Source: Candidatus Gastranaerophilales bacterium (lineage in GTDB: Bacteria > Cyanobacteriota > Vampirovibrionia > Gastranaerophilales > Gastranaerophilaceae). From it: a stretch of 64,000 bases of DNA. Below, piece by piece: positions 55,261-63,063 of this stretch. The position numbers were made by a program, and so were the translations under genes. Each line of letters begins with the position of its first letter. Position 1 is the stretch's first letter. The stretch spans positions 1 to 64,000 of the forward strand of contig CALUVR010000011.1 of the NCBI GenBank assembly GCA_944324285.1. The letters are read 5' to 3'. The notes under the pieces are model-generated. The model was not told the origin of the DNA. It ran no database searches and saw only the letters and a program-made list of their open reading frames with translations.

Positions 55261-56212
55261 GACAGGTTTCATAATCAGGGACTTCAATGATTTTACCGGA
55301 AATTTTGTCAGACGTTATATTTAAAGCTGTTGTATTTTCTTTTACTGCAAAAACTTTTATATTTCTTTCAACCGACTGAAAAACAGGCACTGACCCGAGA
55401 GAATCATAAGGCATTACAAGAAAATCCAAATCATTTACGGAAATTCCGCCTGATTTAACAAGTTTTGGTGCAACTGAAAGTCCGAGTAAAATACACGGAA
55501 GAAAAGTAGGTGTAATATATTCAGATGCTGATTTAGGGTTAACAATATCAGCAGAAATGGAATAATCTGCAAAAGCCGGCGAATGCGCACAAGGTATTTG
55601 TAATTCTTTTGAAATGTAATGCGACAGAATTGCCTCAACTCCCCCTACAGGATCAGTTCCTTCGCCTGAGGCGTAATCTTCATTCATATCTTCCGGATCT
55701 TCAAAAAAACAAACTATAGCAATAGCTTCAGCACCCATATCCAGAAGTTTTTCAGAAGCATTTAAAAGCGTTTTTTCATTTTTCACGCTGCCGAGGGAAA
55801 CCCCGTCAGTCCCCAAAGAAAATTCAACTCCTACCGGCTGCTTAGTTAATTCATATCCTAAAATATCGACTCCGTAAACTGTTTTGACTGCATTTAACGT
55901 ATTTATATGAATATTCAAAACATCCTCAGGGATTTTAGAATCAAAAACTATACCGATTTTGTTATTTTTTGACGGAAGAAGATTAATATTTCCCTTAAAA
56001 AATTCATCCAGAGAATACCCCTCCACATAAAACATATTATCGTTAATTCCGGAAAAACCGCCTGCATTGACGACATTAGGGTTAACAATAAGCTTTGATT
56101 TTTCGGAAAATTTTCTTGCCCAAGAGCTTGCATCACCTGCATAGCCGCCTACAGATGCCCCAATGCCTGTCGGAACCACAAATGCTCCGAGTTTTTCTTT
56201 ATTATTAATCAT
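55247..56212 (-). CDS. DUF3326 family protein
   Basis: 321 residues from ATG 56212; an open frame continues to 56407 but overlaps the terminator and the neighbouring gene. The core shows FVVPTGIGASVGGYAGDA, VNPNVVNAGGFSG, NMFYVEGYSLDEFF, VGGVEAILSHYISKEL and PCAHSPAFADY, matching DUF3326 as I know it from cyanobacteria and plastid-bearing plants. No function is established to my knowledge. A TATTAT box lies 6 nt before ATG with no Shine-Dalgarno. It converges with murI, the two ends overlapping by 14 nt. Confidence 0.88.
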   Translation of the reverse strand: MINNKEKLGAFVVPTGIGASVGGYAGDASSWARKFSEKSKLIVNPNVVNAGGFSGINDNMFYVEGYSLDEFFKGNINLLPSKNNKIGIVFDSKIPEDVLNIHINTLNAVKTVYGVDILGYELTKQPVGVEFSLGTDGVSLGSVKNEKTLLNASEKLLDMGAEAIAIVCFFEDPEDMNEDYASGEGTDPVGGVEAILSHYISKELQIPCAHSPAFADYSISADIVNPKSASEYITPTFLPCILLGLSVAPKLVKSGGISVNDLDFLVMPYDSLGSVPVFQSVERNIKVFAVKENTTALNITSDKISGKIIEVPDYETCLNLI

Positions 56213-56229
56213 AAATAAATAATACAACA

Positions 56230-56257
56230 AAAAAGCGGCGAATACGCCGCTTTTTTT
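56230..56257 (-). terminator. Terminator of the coiled-coil gene at 56283
   Basis: AAAAAGCGGCG and CGCCGCTTTTT pair around a four-base loop, with T runs on both strands, directly upstream of the DUF3326 start. Confidence 0.92.
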
Positions 56258-56282
56258 GTTAATTCTGCTATTTAATTTTGAA

Positions 56283-56675
56283 CTATTGACCTGCACCTCC
56301 GTATGTAAAGTCGTTCTTGATGTTGTTCTGCAATAACTTGGTCCATGAACTCTCAAACGTTGTGACTTCGTTAAGTCTTGTTTCATAATTATTTTTCTCG
56401 ACTTCAAGCTGAGCCTCCCAGGAATTCAAGTTAGCAAGCTCGTATTCACGATCCTTAGTCAGCTGTTCCATAACTTCTTGATATACAGTCTGATCTTCGG
56501 AATCGTAATATTGATAATAATAATATTGTTCCTGTTCATTGTATTTTGCCTGAATTTCAGCGGTTTCACGCGTTGCATTCATAATCTGAAACATAACATC
56601 GCCGATTTTTTGGTTAAGCATTGATTTTTGTTTAGTATACATTAACAAAGTTTCTTGAATGTTAGAAATAGCCAT
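56283..56675 (-). CDS. Small coiled-coil protein, unknown
   Basis: 130 residues, nearly all alpha-helical, starting MAISNIQETLLMYTKQKSML. It is rich in Q, E, Y and N, with a remarkable YYYYQYY run near 52-58, and heptad-like segments (about 15-50 and 66-105). No signal or membrane segment. GAGAGG precedes the ATG. In overall style (short, coiled-coil, cytoplasmic start) it resembles the protein at 58168, which may be a distant relative; similarity is too weak to claim homology. Confidence 0.75.
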   Translation of the reverse strand: MAISNIQETLLMYTKQKSMLNQKIGDVMFQIMNATRETAEIQAKYNEQEQYYYYQYYDSEDQTVYQEVMEQLTKDREYELANLNSWEAQLEVEKNNYETRLNEVTTFESSWTKLLQNNIKNDFTYGGAGQ

Positions 56676-57443
56676 AACTCTCGCCTCTCTTCATTTAGTT
56701 CTCTTATATATATAAAGGATTAGAAAAATTTCCAATTTCAAGACTTTATCAATTCGTTACATTTATTAACATAAAGTATGTTATCGAAAGAACTTTTACC
56801 CCTCGCCTTTAAATGAGTACAATTCGGTATAGATGCCCTCCCCCCAACCCCTCTCCACTTGCTGGATACAAAGGGGGCAGACAAGGTAACGAGTCTTGCG
56901 ACTTTGTATGCCTTGTGCTGAGGGTGTCCGTTGGACAGGTGAGGGGTTCTCTTATATATTTGGGGCTTATGCAGCCCCAACCCCCGCACCGGATATTCTT
57001 TCTTTTTGTTGCGATGCAAAGCGCATTGCCGCCAGAGGGCATAAGCATACGCTATGCGTATGCGTGCCCGTTTAACGGCGGCAAGCAAGCAAAGAAAGAA
57101 TATCGGCTAAGAAAGAAAAACACACTATATTACAGCGCTGCTTCGCAGCGCAAGACTAAATGGATGTAGTTAAATGCTGACGCATTTAACCTTTGAGCCT
57201 CACTATCGCACTTCGTGCACGTTTGGCAACCTGCCTACGGCAGGTCTGAATCCCCCCTGCCCCCCCTTTACAAGGGGGGTAGTTCAGAACCTTCCTTGTA
57301 AGGGAGGTGGCGCGTAGGCGCCGGAAGGTTTTCTCCTTTACCCTTCACCCTACCCTATCCCATAGAGAGAGGGGTAAAAAATGTATTACAATAACATATA
57401 TTATGTTTTTGTGTTATAATAAACATATAATTAGGAGAGAAAA
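56676..57443. repeat. Hairpin-rich intergenic region, second copy of the 370-bp array
   Basis: The array itself is at 56955-57332. Before it come a CCCCTCCCCCC-like composite (about 56830-56880) and a GGGTGTCCG segment; after it a CCCTATCCCATAGAGAGAGGG piece (57343-57375). The last 70 bp contain the clpP promoter (GTTATAATAA at about 57412) and ribosome binding site. Open frames in the array are translations of repeats and not genes. Confidence 0.85.
56955..57332. repeat. Tandem-hairpin array, copy 2 of 2
   Basis: Same order of stems as the copy at 30978: TTGGGGCT-tatgc-AGCCCCAA (56960-56980), nested GCCGCC..GGCGGC enclosing GCATACGC-tat-GCGTATGC, GCGCTGC-ttc-GCAGCGC, GTTAAATGC-tgac-GCATTTAAC, GCAC-ttc-GTGC, ACCTGCC-tac-GGCAGGT, CCCCCCTTtacAAGGGGGG, and CCTTCC...GGAAGG closing the last unit. 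Two base pairs of the ACCTGCC stem are changed on both sides relative to copy 1. Confidence 0.88.
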
Positions 57444-58058
57444 ATGGATCAGCAAACTTATATGAGAATTATGGGCTATGTCCCGACGGTTATTGAAGCT
57501 TCTTCTCGCGGCGAAAGATCTTTTGATATCTTTTCAAGACTTTTAAGAGAAAGAATTATCTTCCTGGGTTCTGAAATTGATGACGAGGTTGCAAATTCAA
57601 TCGTCGCTCAATTATTACTTTTAGACAGCGAAAACAACGAAAAAGATATTATGCTCTATATAAACAGCCCGGGCGGCGTAATCACTGCCGGCATGGCTAT
57701 TTATGATACGATGAACCTTATTAAATCAGATGTTGCAACTATCTGCTTAGGTGATGCAGCATCTATGGGAGCTTTCCTTCTTTGCTCCGGCGCTAAAGGT
57801 AAAAGAATGGCACTCCCGAATTCAAGAATTATGATTCATCAGCCATTGGGCGGCGCTAAAGGTCAGGCTACTGATATTGAAATTGAAGCTAAAGAAATTC
57901 TTAGAATGAAAAATATGCTGATTGATATTATTGCCCAGAATTCAGGTCAGCCTTTTGATAAAGTTAAAGAGGACTGCGAACGCGACCACTTCCTCTCTGC
58001 ACAAGAAGCTCTTGAGTACGGGTTAATTGATAAAGTAGTCCAAAGAAACTCTTTGTAA
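57444..58058 (+). CDS. clpP: ATP-dependent Clp protease proteolytic subunit
   Basis: 204 residues. Catalytic triad: S107 in [10 protein letters not shown]132 in MIHQPLGG, and an Asp near 181. Family motifs [18 protein letters not shown] and LIDKVV are intact. It forms 14-mers that degrade unfolded proteins with ClpX/ClpA/ClpC. The N-terminus ([26 protein letters not shown], shortened here) is of the usual kind. AGGAGAG is 5 nt upstream. No clpX follows, so it is separate from its ATPase. A terminator follows. Confidence 0.97.
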   Translation: MDQQTYMRIMGYVPTVIEASSRGERSFDIFSRLLRERIIFLGSEIDDEVANSIVAQLLLLDSENNEKDIMLYINSPGGVITAGMAIYDTMNLIKSDVATICLGDAASMGAFLLCSGAKGKRMALPNSRIMIHQPLGGAKGQATDIEIEAKEILRMKNMLIDIIAQNSGQPFDKVKEDCERDHFLSAQEALEYGLIDKVVQRNSL

Positions 58059-58077
58059 CAAAACTTTACAAATTATC

Positions 58078-58113
58078 AAAAACATGCAATTCGTAAGAGT
58101 TGCATGTTTTTAT
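58078..58113 (+). terminator. Terminator of clpP
   Basis: AAAAACATGCAA and TTGCATGTTTTT pair around TTCGTAAGAG-type loop, with a following T run. Confidence 0.92.
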
Positions 58114-58167
58114 ATACATGTAAAGGTTAAAAAAGGTTAGTTAAAATTTAATGGTAGGAGTACGGTT

Positions 58168-58695
58168 ATGTCTCTATTGATGTTTCACAAGCGTCGGCTT
58201 GACATTATGCACCGGCAATACGAGTGCAATGCTAGGCTGAACGAAATCTCGATGAAAATCCACGACTTGCAGCAATACGCAAGCAATATTGCAGACGGCG
58301 GAATTTCAATGGCTGATATGATGAGCACACCGGCATCAATGTTCAACAGAACATTAATGTATATGACTTATGCACATAACGGTGCTTTAATGGGTGCGCA
58401 ATACAATATGCAGCAAATTATGATGATGCCGAACATTCAAGCACAAATGGCTCAAATGCAGGATCCAAATCAGCAGGCAATGTATCAGCAGTGGATTTTC
58501 CAGAATTTATATGCTCAGGAAAGAGAAAAATTCTCTAAACAGGAAACTAAACTCTTGCATGAGCAGGAAAAAGAATTAGAACACGAAAAAACAAGAATTG
58601 AAACCGAATTAAAAATGCTGCAGGCAGAACTCGAAGGAGTTAAACAGGGTGAACAAGATGCAGTTAAAAACTGGAAACCTGAGTTTGTAGCTTAA
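58168..58695 (+). CDS. Methionine- and glutamine-rich coiled-coil protein, unknown
   Basis: 175 residues with a TAGGAG site 7 nt upstream of ATG. The N-terminal 65 residues are amphipathic helix; the middle (about 58-115) is very rich in M, Q, N and A (ALMGAQYNMQQIMMMPNIQ); the C-terminal 60 residues form a charged coiled coil (EQEKELEHEKTRIETELKML). There is no signal peptide. It may be a structural or secreted helical protein; I do not recognise a family. A terminator follows, overlapping the end of the convergent 5-FTHF ligase gene. Confidence 0.75.
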   Translation: MSLLMFHKRRLDIMHRQYECNARLNEISMKIHDLQQYASNIADGGISMADMMSTPASMFNRTLMYMTYAHNGALMGAQYNMQQIMMMPNIQAQMAQMQDPNQQAMYQQWIFQNLYAQEREKFSKQETKLLHEQEKELEHEKTRIETELKMLQAELEGVKQGEQDAVKNWKPEFVA

Positions 58696-58737
58696 TAAAA
58701 AACATACCCCCTCAAACCTATCCTTAACTAACCATTT

Positions 58738-58765
58738 AAGGCTCACTTAACAGTGAGCCTTTTTA
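58738..58765. terminator. Terminator between the coiled-coil gene and the cyclo-ligase gene
   Basis: AAGGCTCACT and AGTGAGCCTT pair around TAAC; T-run on the plus side. It overlaps the last codons of the minus-strand gene. Confidence 0.85.
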
Positions 58766-59276
58766 CGTTTGTAATAATATAATCAACCTTTCTGTCAAAC
58801 TTTTCCCGCGGTAGAGTTTCCTGTATAAAATCGTCGTACATGGGGACAACTGTTACTGCATTACTGCATATCGGCAGAAATCTGTCATAGAACCCGCCGC
58901 CATATCCCAGTCTATATCCTTCAATATCCACAGCCAGCGCCGGAACAAATATTAAATCTAAAACATTAGGAGAAACAGCCTCTGAACACGGCTCATTTAT
59001 GTTAAAACCTGATTTTTTAAATTCAACATTATTTGAATAAGGACAAACCTCAAGTTCGTTTCCGCTAACCCGCGGGAAATAAAAAGTCTTATTATCATTG
59101 AGAAGCGGCAGAAGATTAATCTCAAACTTTGTCGGATAAAAAAGCATTACATTTTTTGCCTTTTCATAAGGTTGAAAATCTCTTATATTTTTACAAATAG
59201 CCGCACTTACACTTTCTGTATCAATTTCTTTGCGCAAATTTTTAAATTTAGTCCTTAGGTGTGATTTTTCCTGCAT
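58743..59276 (-). CDS. 5-formyltetrahydrofolate cyclo-ligase
   Basis: 177 residues from ATG 59276, which aligns with the family start QEKSHLRTKFKNLRKEI; the frame continues to 59363 inside the divergent gene and is not likely used. Motifs: FYPTKFEINLLPLL, DLIFVPALAVDIEGYRLGYGGGFYDR (shown in parts: VPALAVDIEGYRLGYGGG, FYDRFLP). It returns 5-formyl-THF to the active pool. There is no Shine-Dalgarno; a TATATT box (59288-59283) lies 6 nt before ATG with TTGTCT 17 bp upstream, inside the divergent cobO gene. Confidence 0.9.
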   Translation of the reverse strand: MQEKSHLRTKFKNLRKEIDTESVSAAICKNIRDFQPYEKAKNVMLFYPTKFEINLLPLLNDNKTFYFPRVSGNELEVCPYSNNVEFKKSGFNINEPCSEAVSPNVLDLIFVPALAVDIEGYRLGYGGGFYDRFLPICSNAVTVVPMYDDFIQETLPREKFDRKVDYIITNVKRLTVK

Positions 59277-59300
59277 AAATTTAATATATAATAAATAATT

Positions 59301-59879
59301 ATGACAGACAATTGTTCCAACAAATTGATAAACCCGAATTGGGCAAAACATGGCTATATTCAAGTTTATACAGGTGACGGGAAAGGTAAAACCACGGCGT
59401 CCCTAGGGCTTGCTATGAGGGCACTCGGAAGATGCTGGAAAGTTCTTATTATAATGTTTATGAAAGGCGGAGATGATTACGGGGAACTGAATTCCTTCAG
59501 AAACCTTTCGCCGGAAATTGCTCAGAATTTAACTATAATTCAGGCAGGTGCAGACAGAATCGTTTACCAGAATAACAAAACTGACGCTGATACCTCTGTT
59601 GTAAAGGAAGGCTGGGAACTTGCAAAACGCGTTATTAAAAACGATGAATACAATCTTGTTATCCTTGATGAAGCCAATATTGCAATAGATATGGGATTTA
59701 TTGATTTAGATGAAATGCTTGAAGTTCTGAAAAATAAACCTGAAGAAATGGAAATTGTTTTGACAGGCAGAAACGCTAAACAGGAAATCATTGATATTGC
59801 GCATCTTGTGTCGGAGATTAAGCCTGTAAAGCACTACTGGGATACAGGAATTGCAGCCCGCAAAGGCATTGAATACTAG
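59301..59879 (+). CDS. cobO: Cob(I)yrinic acid a,c-diamide adenosyltransferase (BtuR/CobO type)
   Basis: 192 residues. P-loop VYTGDGKGKTTAS near 23, FMKGGDDYGE, the NLVILDEANIAIDMGF Walker B region and VLTGRNAKQEII are typical of BtuR/CobO. It transfers the adenosyl group from ATP to cob(I)alamin precursors. The start has no Shine-Dalgarno and follows a TATAAT box (59287-59292) by 8 nt. Only 24 bp separate it from the divergent cyclo-ligase start. It indicates use or salvage of adenosylcobalamin, in line with the B12-binding radical SAM protein at 11256. Confidence 0.93.
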   Translation: MTDNCSNKLINPNWAKHGYIQVYTGDGKGKTTASLGLAMRALGRCWKVLIIMFMKGGDDYGELNSFRNLSPEIAQNLTIIQAGADRIVYQNNKTDADTSVVKEGWELAKRVIKNDEYNLVILDEANIAIDMGFIDLDEMLEVLKNKPEEMEIVLTGRNAKQEIIDIAHLVSEIKPVKHYWDTGIAARKGIEY

Positions 59880-60006
59880 CTGCCACGGATAATCTTCTTT
59901 AAACTGCCACCGGACATAGTCCGGCTCTCTTCTGCCGCACAAATTGTCCGCTATCTCGACTTTTGCAATGCGGACGGCTGGCAGTTTTTCGCTTTACTCG
60001 TCCGCT
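59880..60006 (-). pseudogene. Remnant of a second prepilin C-terminus
   Basis: On the minus strand, 59887-59923 encodes YVRWQFKEDYPW, nearly the same as the C-terminus of the adjacent prepilin gene (YDGWQFKEDYPW at 60007-60045). The two DNA copies differ at several third codon positions (TTT/TTC, GAA/GAG, GAT/GAC, CCG/CCT) yet keep the residues. There is no complete gene around it and no stop at the end of the motif. It looks like the 3' end of another prepilin gene. A CCGGAC-tat-GTCCGG hairpin sits inside. Confidence 0.6.
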
Positions 60007-60752
60007 CTACCAAGGATAGTCCTCTTTGAACTGCCAGCCGTCATATACAAACACCGCAAAACAGATTGTAGCATTTCCATCTACATAATTATCGTTTTTA
60101 CATTCTTCAATTGCCTCTTTTCGGGTTTCTTCATTCTTTATCCTTGCCTGACGAGGTGGAGATTGTAGATTTTTTCCACCTTCCCAGTATAATTCAGCTA
60201 TATCAAATACATCTTTCCCAAGAACATTTGGAGGTTTTTCGCAGTTTACATCCGCTGTGAATACAAAATACTGATTATTTGACCACATTGTTATGCACAT
60301 GCCGTCATTTAATCTAAAACGAGTGCCCCGTCCTACCGCATTATCTGTGTACCCGGCATCTCCGCCGCTTATGTTTCGAACTTTATAACTATTACCAAGA
60401 AGATTTGCTTTCATCTTTGAGGTTTGCAGATACGGAGCATAATACCTGTTAAAAAACTCTTCCTGTGTTATGTCGGAAGCCTGCTCTCCCGAAATCGGAT
60501 AATCCCAGTATTCGGAAGGTCCGAAATCATTTTTTGCACGCTGGGTCGCATTTGTCAATAAGGAGTATATTCTCTTTAACTTTGTTACTGTAACAGCTTT
60601 TTGATACTTATTTATTACTGTCGGCAGAGTCATTGATGCAACTACGCCAATTATACCAAGTGTTATCAGCACCTCGGCTAAGGTAAAGCCTTTAGCACTG
60701 AGGAATCCGGTCGCCCCCCCCCCCGAAATGCGCTCGTCACAGTCAGTTTCAT
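60007..60752 (-). CDS. Prepilin-like protein, out of frame at a G11 tract (phase-off)
   Basis: ATG 60752 (GGAGAAAG upstream) leads through MKLTVTSAF into eleven G (60714-60724 as C on the plus strand) and then out of frame. The mature frame resumes after the tract: GFTLAEVLITLGIIGVVASM, then about 200 residues with a pilin-like C-terminus ending DGWQFKEDYPW. With 12 (or 9) G the frame would be open, with a 22-residue leader ending SAKG|F. The distance from ATG to the first in-frame GTG in the helix (80 nt) equals that in the gene at 33189, and the bases around the tract are alike, so the two share a leader design. Confidence 0.82.
60714..60724 (-). repeat. Homopolymer G11 (C11 on the plus strand) in a prepilin leader
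   Basis: Eleven identical bases at codon 10 of the prepilin gene starting at 60752. The frame is open only at multiples of three. The flanks, gcatttc and cg, match those at 33151-33161 (gcgtttc and cg). Confidence 0.95.
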
Positions 60753-60983
60753 ATCTTTCTCCTATAAATTATACTGTCTGAATTACATTACTATTTTTTT
60801 ATTATAACGCATTTTCAATAAAATTTCAATTTAGTCTTAATGTTACTTATATCGCAGTTTACACTAAAAACGCAGACATGCCACCCTGAACTCGTTTCAA
60901 AATCTAACAGCATAGAGATGCTGAAATAAATTCAGCATGACACTATTTGTGTATCTGGTATAAACCGCGATAAAAGTCCCGTC

Positions 60984-61154
60984 TTAATAGCTTCTTCTCA
61001 TTAAATCCGAAAGCTTAATCTCTCCTGCTGCCTTCACTGCCTTAACTTTCGGCTTTTCTACAGGCTCCAAACTTTTGAACTGAGAAAGTCCTATCTTCTT
61101 TTCCTCACTTTTTATCATAAACATTTCTTTTAAAAAATTTACTATTTCTTGCAT
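60984..61154 (-). CDS. Small basic protein, unknown (56 residues)
   Basis: Chosen start ATG 61154 has GGAG 7 nt upstream; the frame extends to 61208. The product begins MQEIVNFLKEMFMIKSEEKK, a short amphipathic helix, then a lysine-rich segment (PVEKPKVKAVKAAGEIK) and ends LMRRSY. No known family. It lies between the phase-variable prepilin gene and the HEAT-like gene, which is divergent. Confidence 0.6.
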   Translation of the reverse strand: MQEIVNFLKEMFMIKSEEKKIGLSQFKSLEPVEKPKVKAVKAAGEIKLSDLMRRSY

Positions 61155-61269
61155 AGGGTAACTCCTCATTCGTTTCTTATAACCATATAATACATTAAAT
61201 CCAACCAATGTGCAAATTTCATTATACTTTATGTTATATTATTTATACGAAAATGCGGAGATGTAAGAT

Positions 61270-61980
61270 TTGAATACTTCTTATTATGAAACCTTAGACG
61301 AAAATTTTAATAAAGCCATGGAATTAATGAATAAAGAATTATCCCACGAGGAACTAATCTCAATGCTTAAAAACGGAAATATTGCAGAAAAACAGATTGC
61401 AGCGCTCAGGCTTGACACCATTAATTCTGAAAAAGATGCGGATATTCTAATCAACAACTTGACGGGTCAAGATGGGAAAATCAGAGAAGCTGTTTCTATG
61501 AGGATTAATGAATTTATGTCAAATCCTGACCTACTGCCTTTTTTTGAAAATACTAAAAGTTACGACATCTTTCTGGACGCAATTATTGATATTAATGCTA
61601 ATATCTGCCGGAATATTATCTCAGCCATATCTAACATGAAAAATAACTGTGAATTTTCTTCGTATTTCACCCGCAAACTGACTCAAAAAACTAGTGCTCT
61701 CCTTGAGGTTATAAAAGATTTCGATTTTCAGGAAGGAAAGTATAAGGTGAATAAAGAAGTCTTTAAGCTTTACTGGTGCCTTGAAACGCTCTATCATTTC
61801 ACGGAAAAAGTTGATTTTGCCGAATTAAAAAAAATTTTACTTACAGCTAAGGATATAAACGAATACACTATCCGTGAAAAAACCGCAAAAATCTTAACAA
61901 AACATTTCTCTGACCCTGATCTTGAAAACGCCCGTCAAGAACTGAAAAATGATCCCAATTACTATGTCCGCAGATTTTAG
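61270..61980 (+). CDS. HEAT-repeat-like helical protein
   Basis: 236 residues if it begins at TTG 61270; no ATG codon fits near the ribosome-binding sequence GGAG (9 nt before). The sequence is almost entirely paired helices of about 35 residues (SHEELISMLKNGNIAEKQIAALRL, shortened here, and DADILINNLTGQDGKIREAVSMRI), as in HEAT or armadillo repeats, with a final NDPNYYVRRF that resembles the VR motif ending HEAT repeats. A scaffold or protein-binding role is likely. No enzyme motif is visible. Confidence 0.75.
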   Translation: MNTSYYETLDENFNKAMELMNKELSHEELISMLKNGNIAEKQIAALRLDTINSEKDADILINNLTGQDGKIREAVSMRINEFMSNPDLLPFFENTKSYDIFLDAIIDINANICRNIISAISNMKNNCEFSSYFTRKLTQKTSALLEVIKDFDFQEGKYKVNKEVFKLYWCLETLYHFTEKVDFAELKKILLTAKDINEYTIREKTAKILTKHFSDPDLENARQELKNDPNYYVRRF

Positions 61981-62101
61981 TAAATAAAGTTTTGTTAAGC
62001 TTTTTATAAAAAATATATACAAAATAAGCAATTTTTCTCTACAGAATTTCTTTATATATATGGGAAAAGTAAATTACAGGGAAATGGAAAAGGAGTTAAA
62101 T

Positions 62102-62290
62102 ATGGCAAGAGTATTAATTTCAATGCCTGAAAGATTTTTGGACGAAATAGACAACATAGCAAATTCGGAAAACAGAACACGTTCCGAGTTAATCAGAGAA
62201 GCACTTAGAACTTATATGTACAGAAATCAAATCAGAAATTCTAAAAAGGCTGTAAAAAATGCAGAAATTTTAGAAACACTACTTGGCTAA
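62102..62290 (+). CDS. Ribbon-helix-helix (CopG-type) DNA-binding protein
   Basis: 62 residues from ATG 62102 with AAGGAG 6 nt upstream; an earlier ATG at 62060 would be unsupported. MARVLISMPERFLDEIDNIA followed by ENRTRSELIREALRTYM is a textbook ribbon-helix-helix: an N-terminal strand for the DNA groove and two helices. Such proteins are often antitoxins or autorepressors. A 60-residue open frame follows 47 bp later; whether the two form a pair is open. Confidence 0.88.
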   Translation: MARVLISMPERFLDEIDNIANSENRTRSELIREALRTYMYRNQIRNSKKAVKNAEILETLLG

Positions 62291-62337
62291 ATTAACAACT
62301 TGCTGTTATAATAAAAATAGGAAACACTGGGGGAAAT

Positions 62338-62520
62338 ATGGAAAATTTGGAATTAGACAAAAACGGTTACATTATGTCATCAATTGACGAGTACTTTGAA
62401 ATATTAGATCAAGAAGCTCAAAAACGTTCCAAAATGGTTGCAAAATCATTAACAAAGTACTTAAAAAGAGTTCACGCCGAAACTAAATTTGACAAACTTA
62501 AAACTTCGGCAGTAAACTAA
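62338..62520 (+). CDS. Small helical protein, unknown (60 residues)
   Basis: 60 residues, ATG with GGGGGAAAT upstream. It reads MENLELDKNGYIMSSIDEYFEILDQ and then a helical, basic half (KRSKMVAKSLTKYLKRVHAET). It follows the ribbon-helix-helix gene and precedes a terminator. It has no features of known toxins (no catalytic or nuclease motif). It could be a small regulatory protein. Confidence 0.65.
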   Translation: MENLELDKNGYIMSSIDEYFEILDQEAQKRSKMVAKSLTKYLKRVHAETKFDKLKTSAVN

Positions 62521-62573
62521 AAAAAATTAGAACCGTGTGTGTGCGCTTTACACGGGAAAACCGAAAAATTGTA

Positions 62574-62603
62574 AGACCTGCGAATAAATTCGCAGGTCTT
62601 TTG
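62574..62603. terminator. Terminator after the 60-residue gene
   Basis: AAGACCTGCGAA and TTCGCAGGTCTT pair around TAAA, followed by TTTG; it also ends transcription from the minus side. Confidence 0.92.
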
Positions 62604-62606
62604 TAT

Positions 62607-62972
62607 TTATTTATTTTTAGATTTGTTTTTCATTTTATCCAGAAACTTCATTTTTGACGAAATTAAATCAAGCATTTCCTGCCCTATTGGCATCTTACCC
62701 TTTGACAACAAAAACCTGATCGGAGGCTTTTTACTTTTTACGTTTGACACTTCCATATAGGTATCTGTCATAGCAATTTGACCTCTATAGACATCCATAG
62801 CAGGATATGTATCATAAATTATATTTATACTGTCATGCTTATTTTTGCCTGCTCGAAAACTTTTTGCAGCATCATAACCTTCCGAACCAAGTTCTTCAGC
62901 GAACTTTTTTATTGTATTTGCGGACAACTTCCCGCTGAATGAGGGCTGCGCGTTTATTTTTTGAATTGCCAT
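62607..62972 (-). CDS. Hypothetical small protein with N-terminal SFSGK motif
   Basis: 121 residues from ATG 62972 (AGGAG 7 nt upstream). It begins MAIQKINAQPSFSGKLSANT; the SFSG segment fits the aromatic-G motif near the N-terminus shared by other small unknown proteins of the window. The middle (about 45-95) is beta-rich (SINIIYDTYPAMDVYRGQIA) and the C-terminus is a basic helix (MKFLDKMKNKSKNK). No signal peptide. Function unknown. Confidence 0.7.
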   Translation of the reverse strand: MAIQKINAQPSFSGKLSANTIKKFAEELGSEGYDAAKSFRAGKNKHDSINIIYDTYPAMDVYRGQIAMTDTYMEVSNVKSKKPPIRFLLSKGKMPIGQEMLDLISSKMKFLDKMKNKSKNK

Positions 62973-62995
62973 AACTATTCTCCTGAATTTATACA

Positions 62996-63033
62996 AAAAG
63001 AGCTGACATAATTTATATATCAGCTCTTTCTTT
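62996..63033 (-). terminator. tuf terminator
   Basis: AAAGAGCTGA and TCAGCTCTTT form a stem downstream of tuf, with T runs on both strands. Confidence 0.88.
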
Positions 63034-63063
63034 AATTGTTAAACGGTTTGTTTATCAATAAAA

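Noticed and set aside
56738-57169. Frames of 79-118 codons inside the hairpin array
   Set aside because: They match frames in the other array copy only as far as the DNA repeat does, and lack ribosome binding sites; stems are kept while residues are not.
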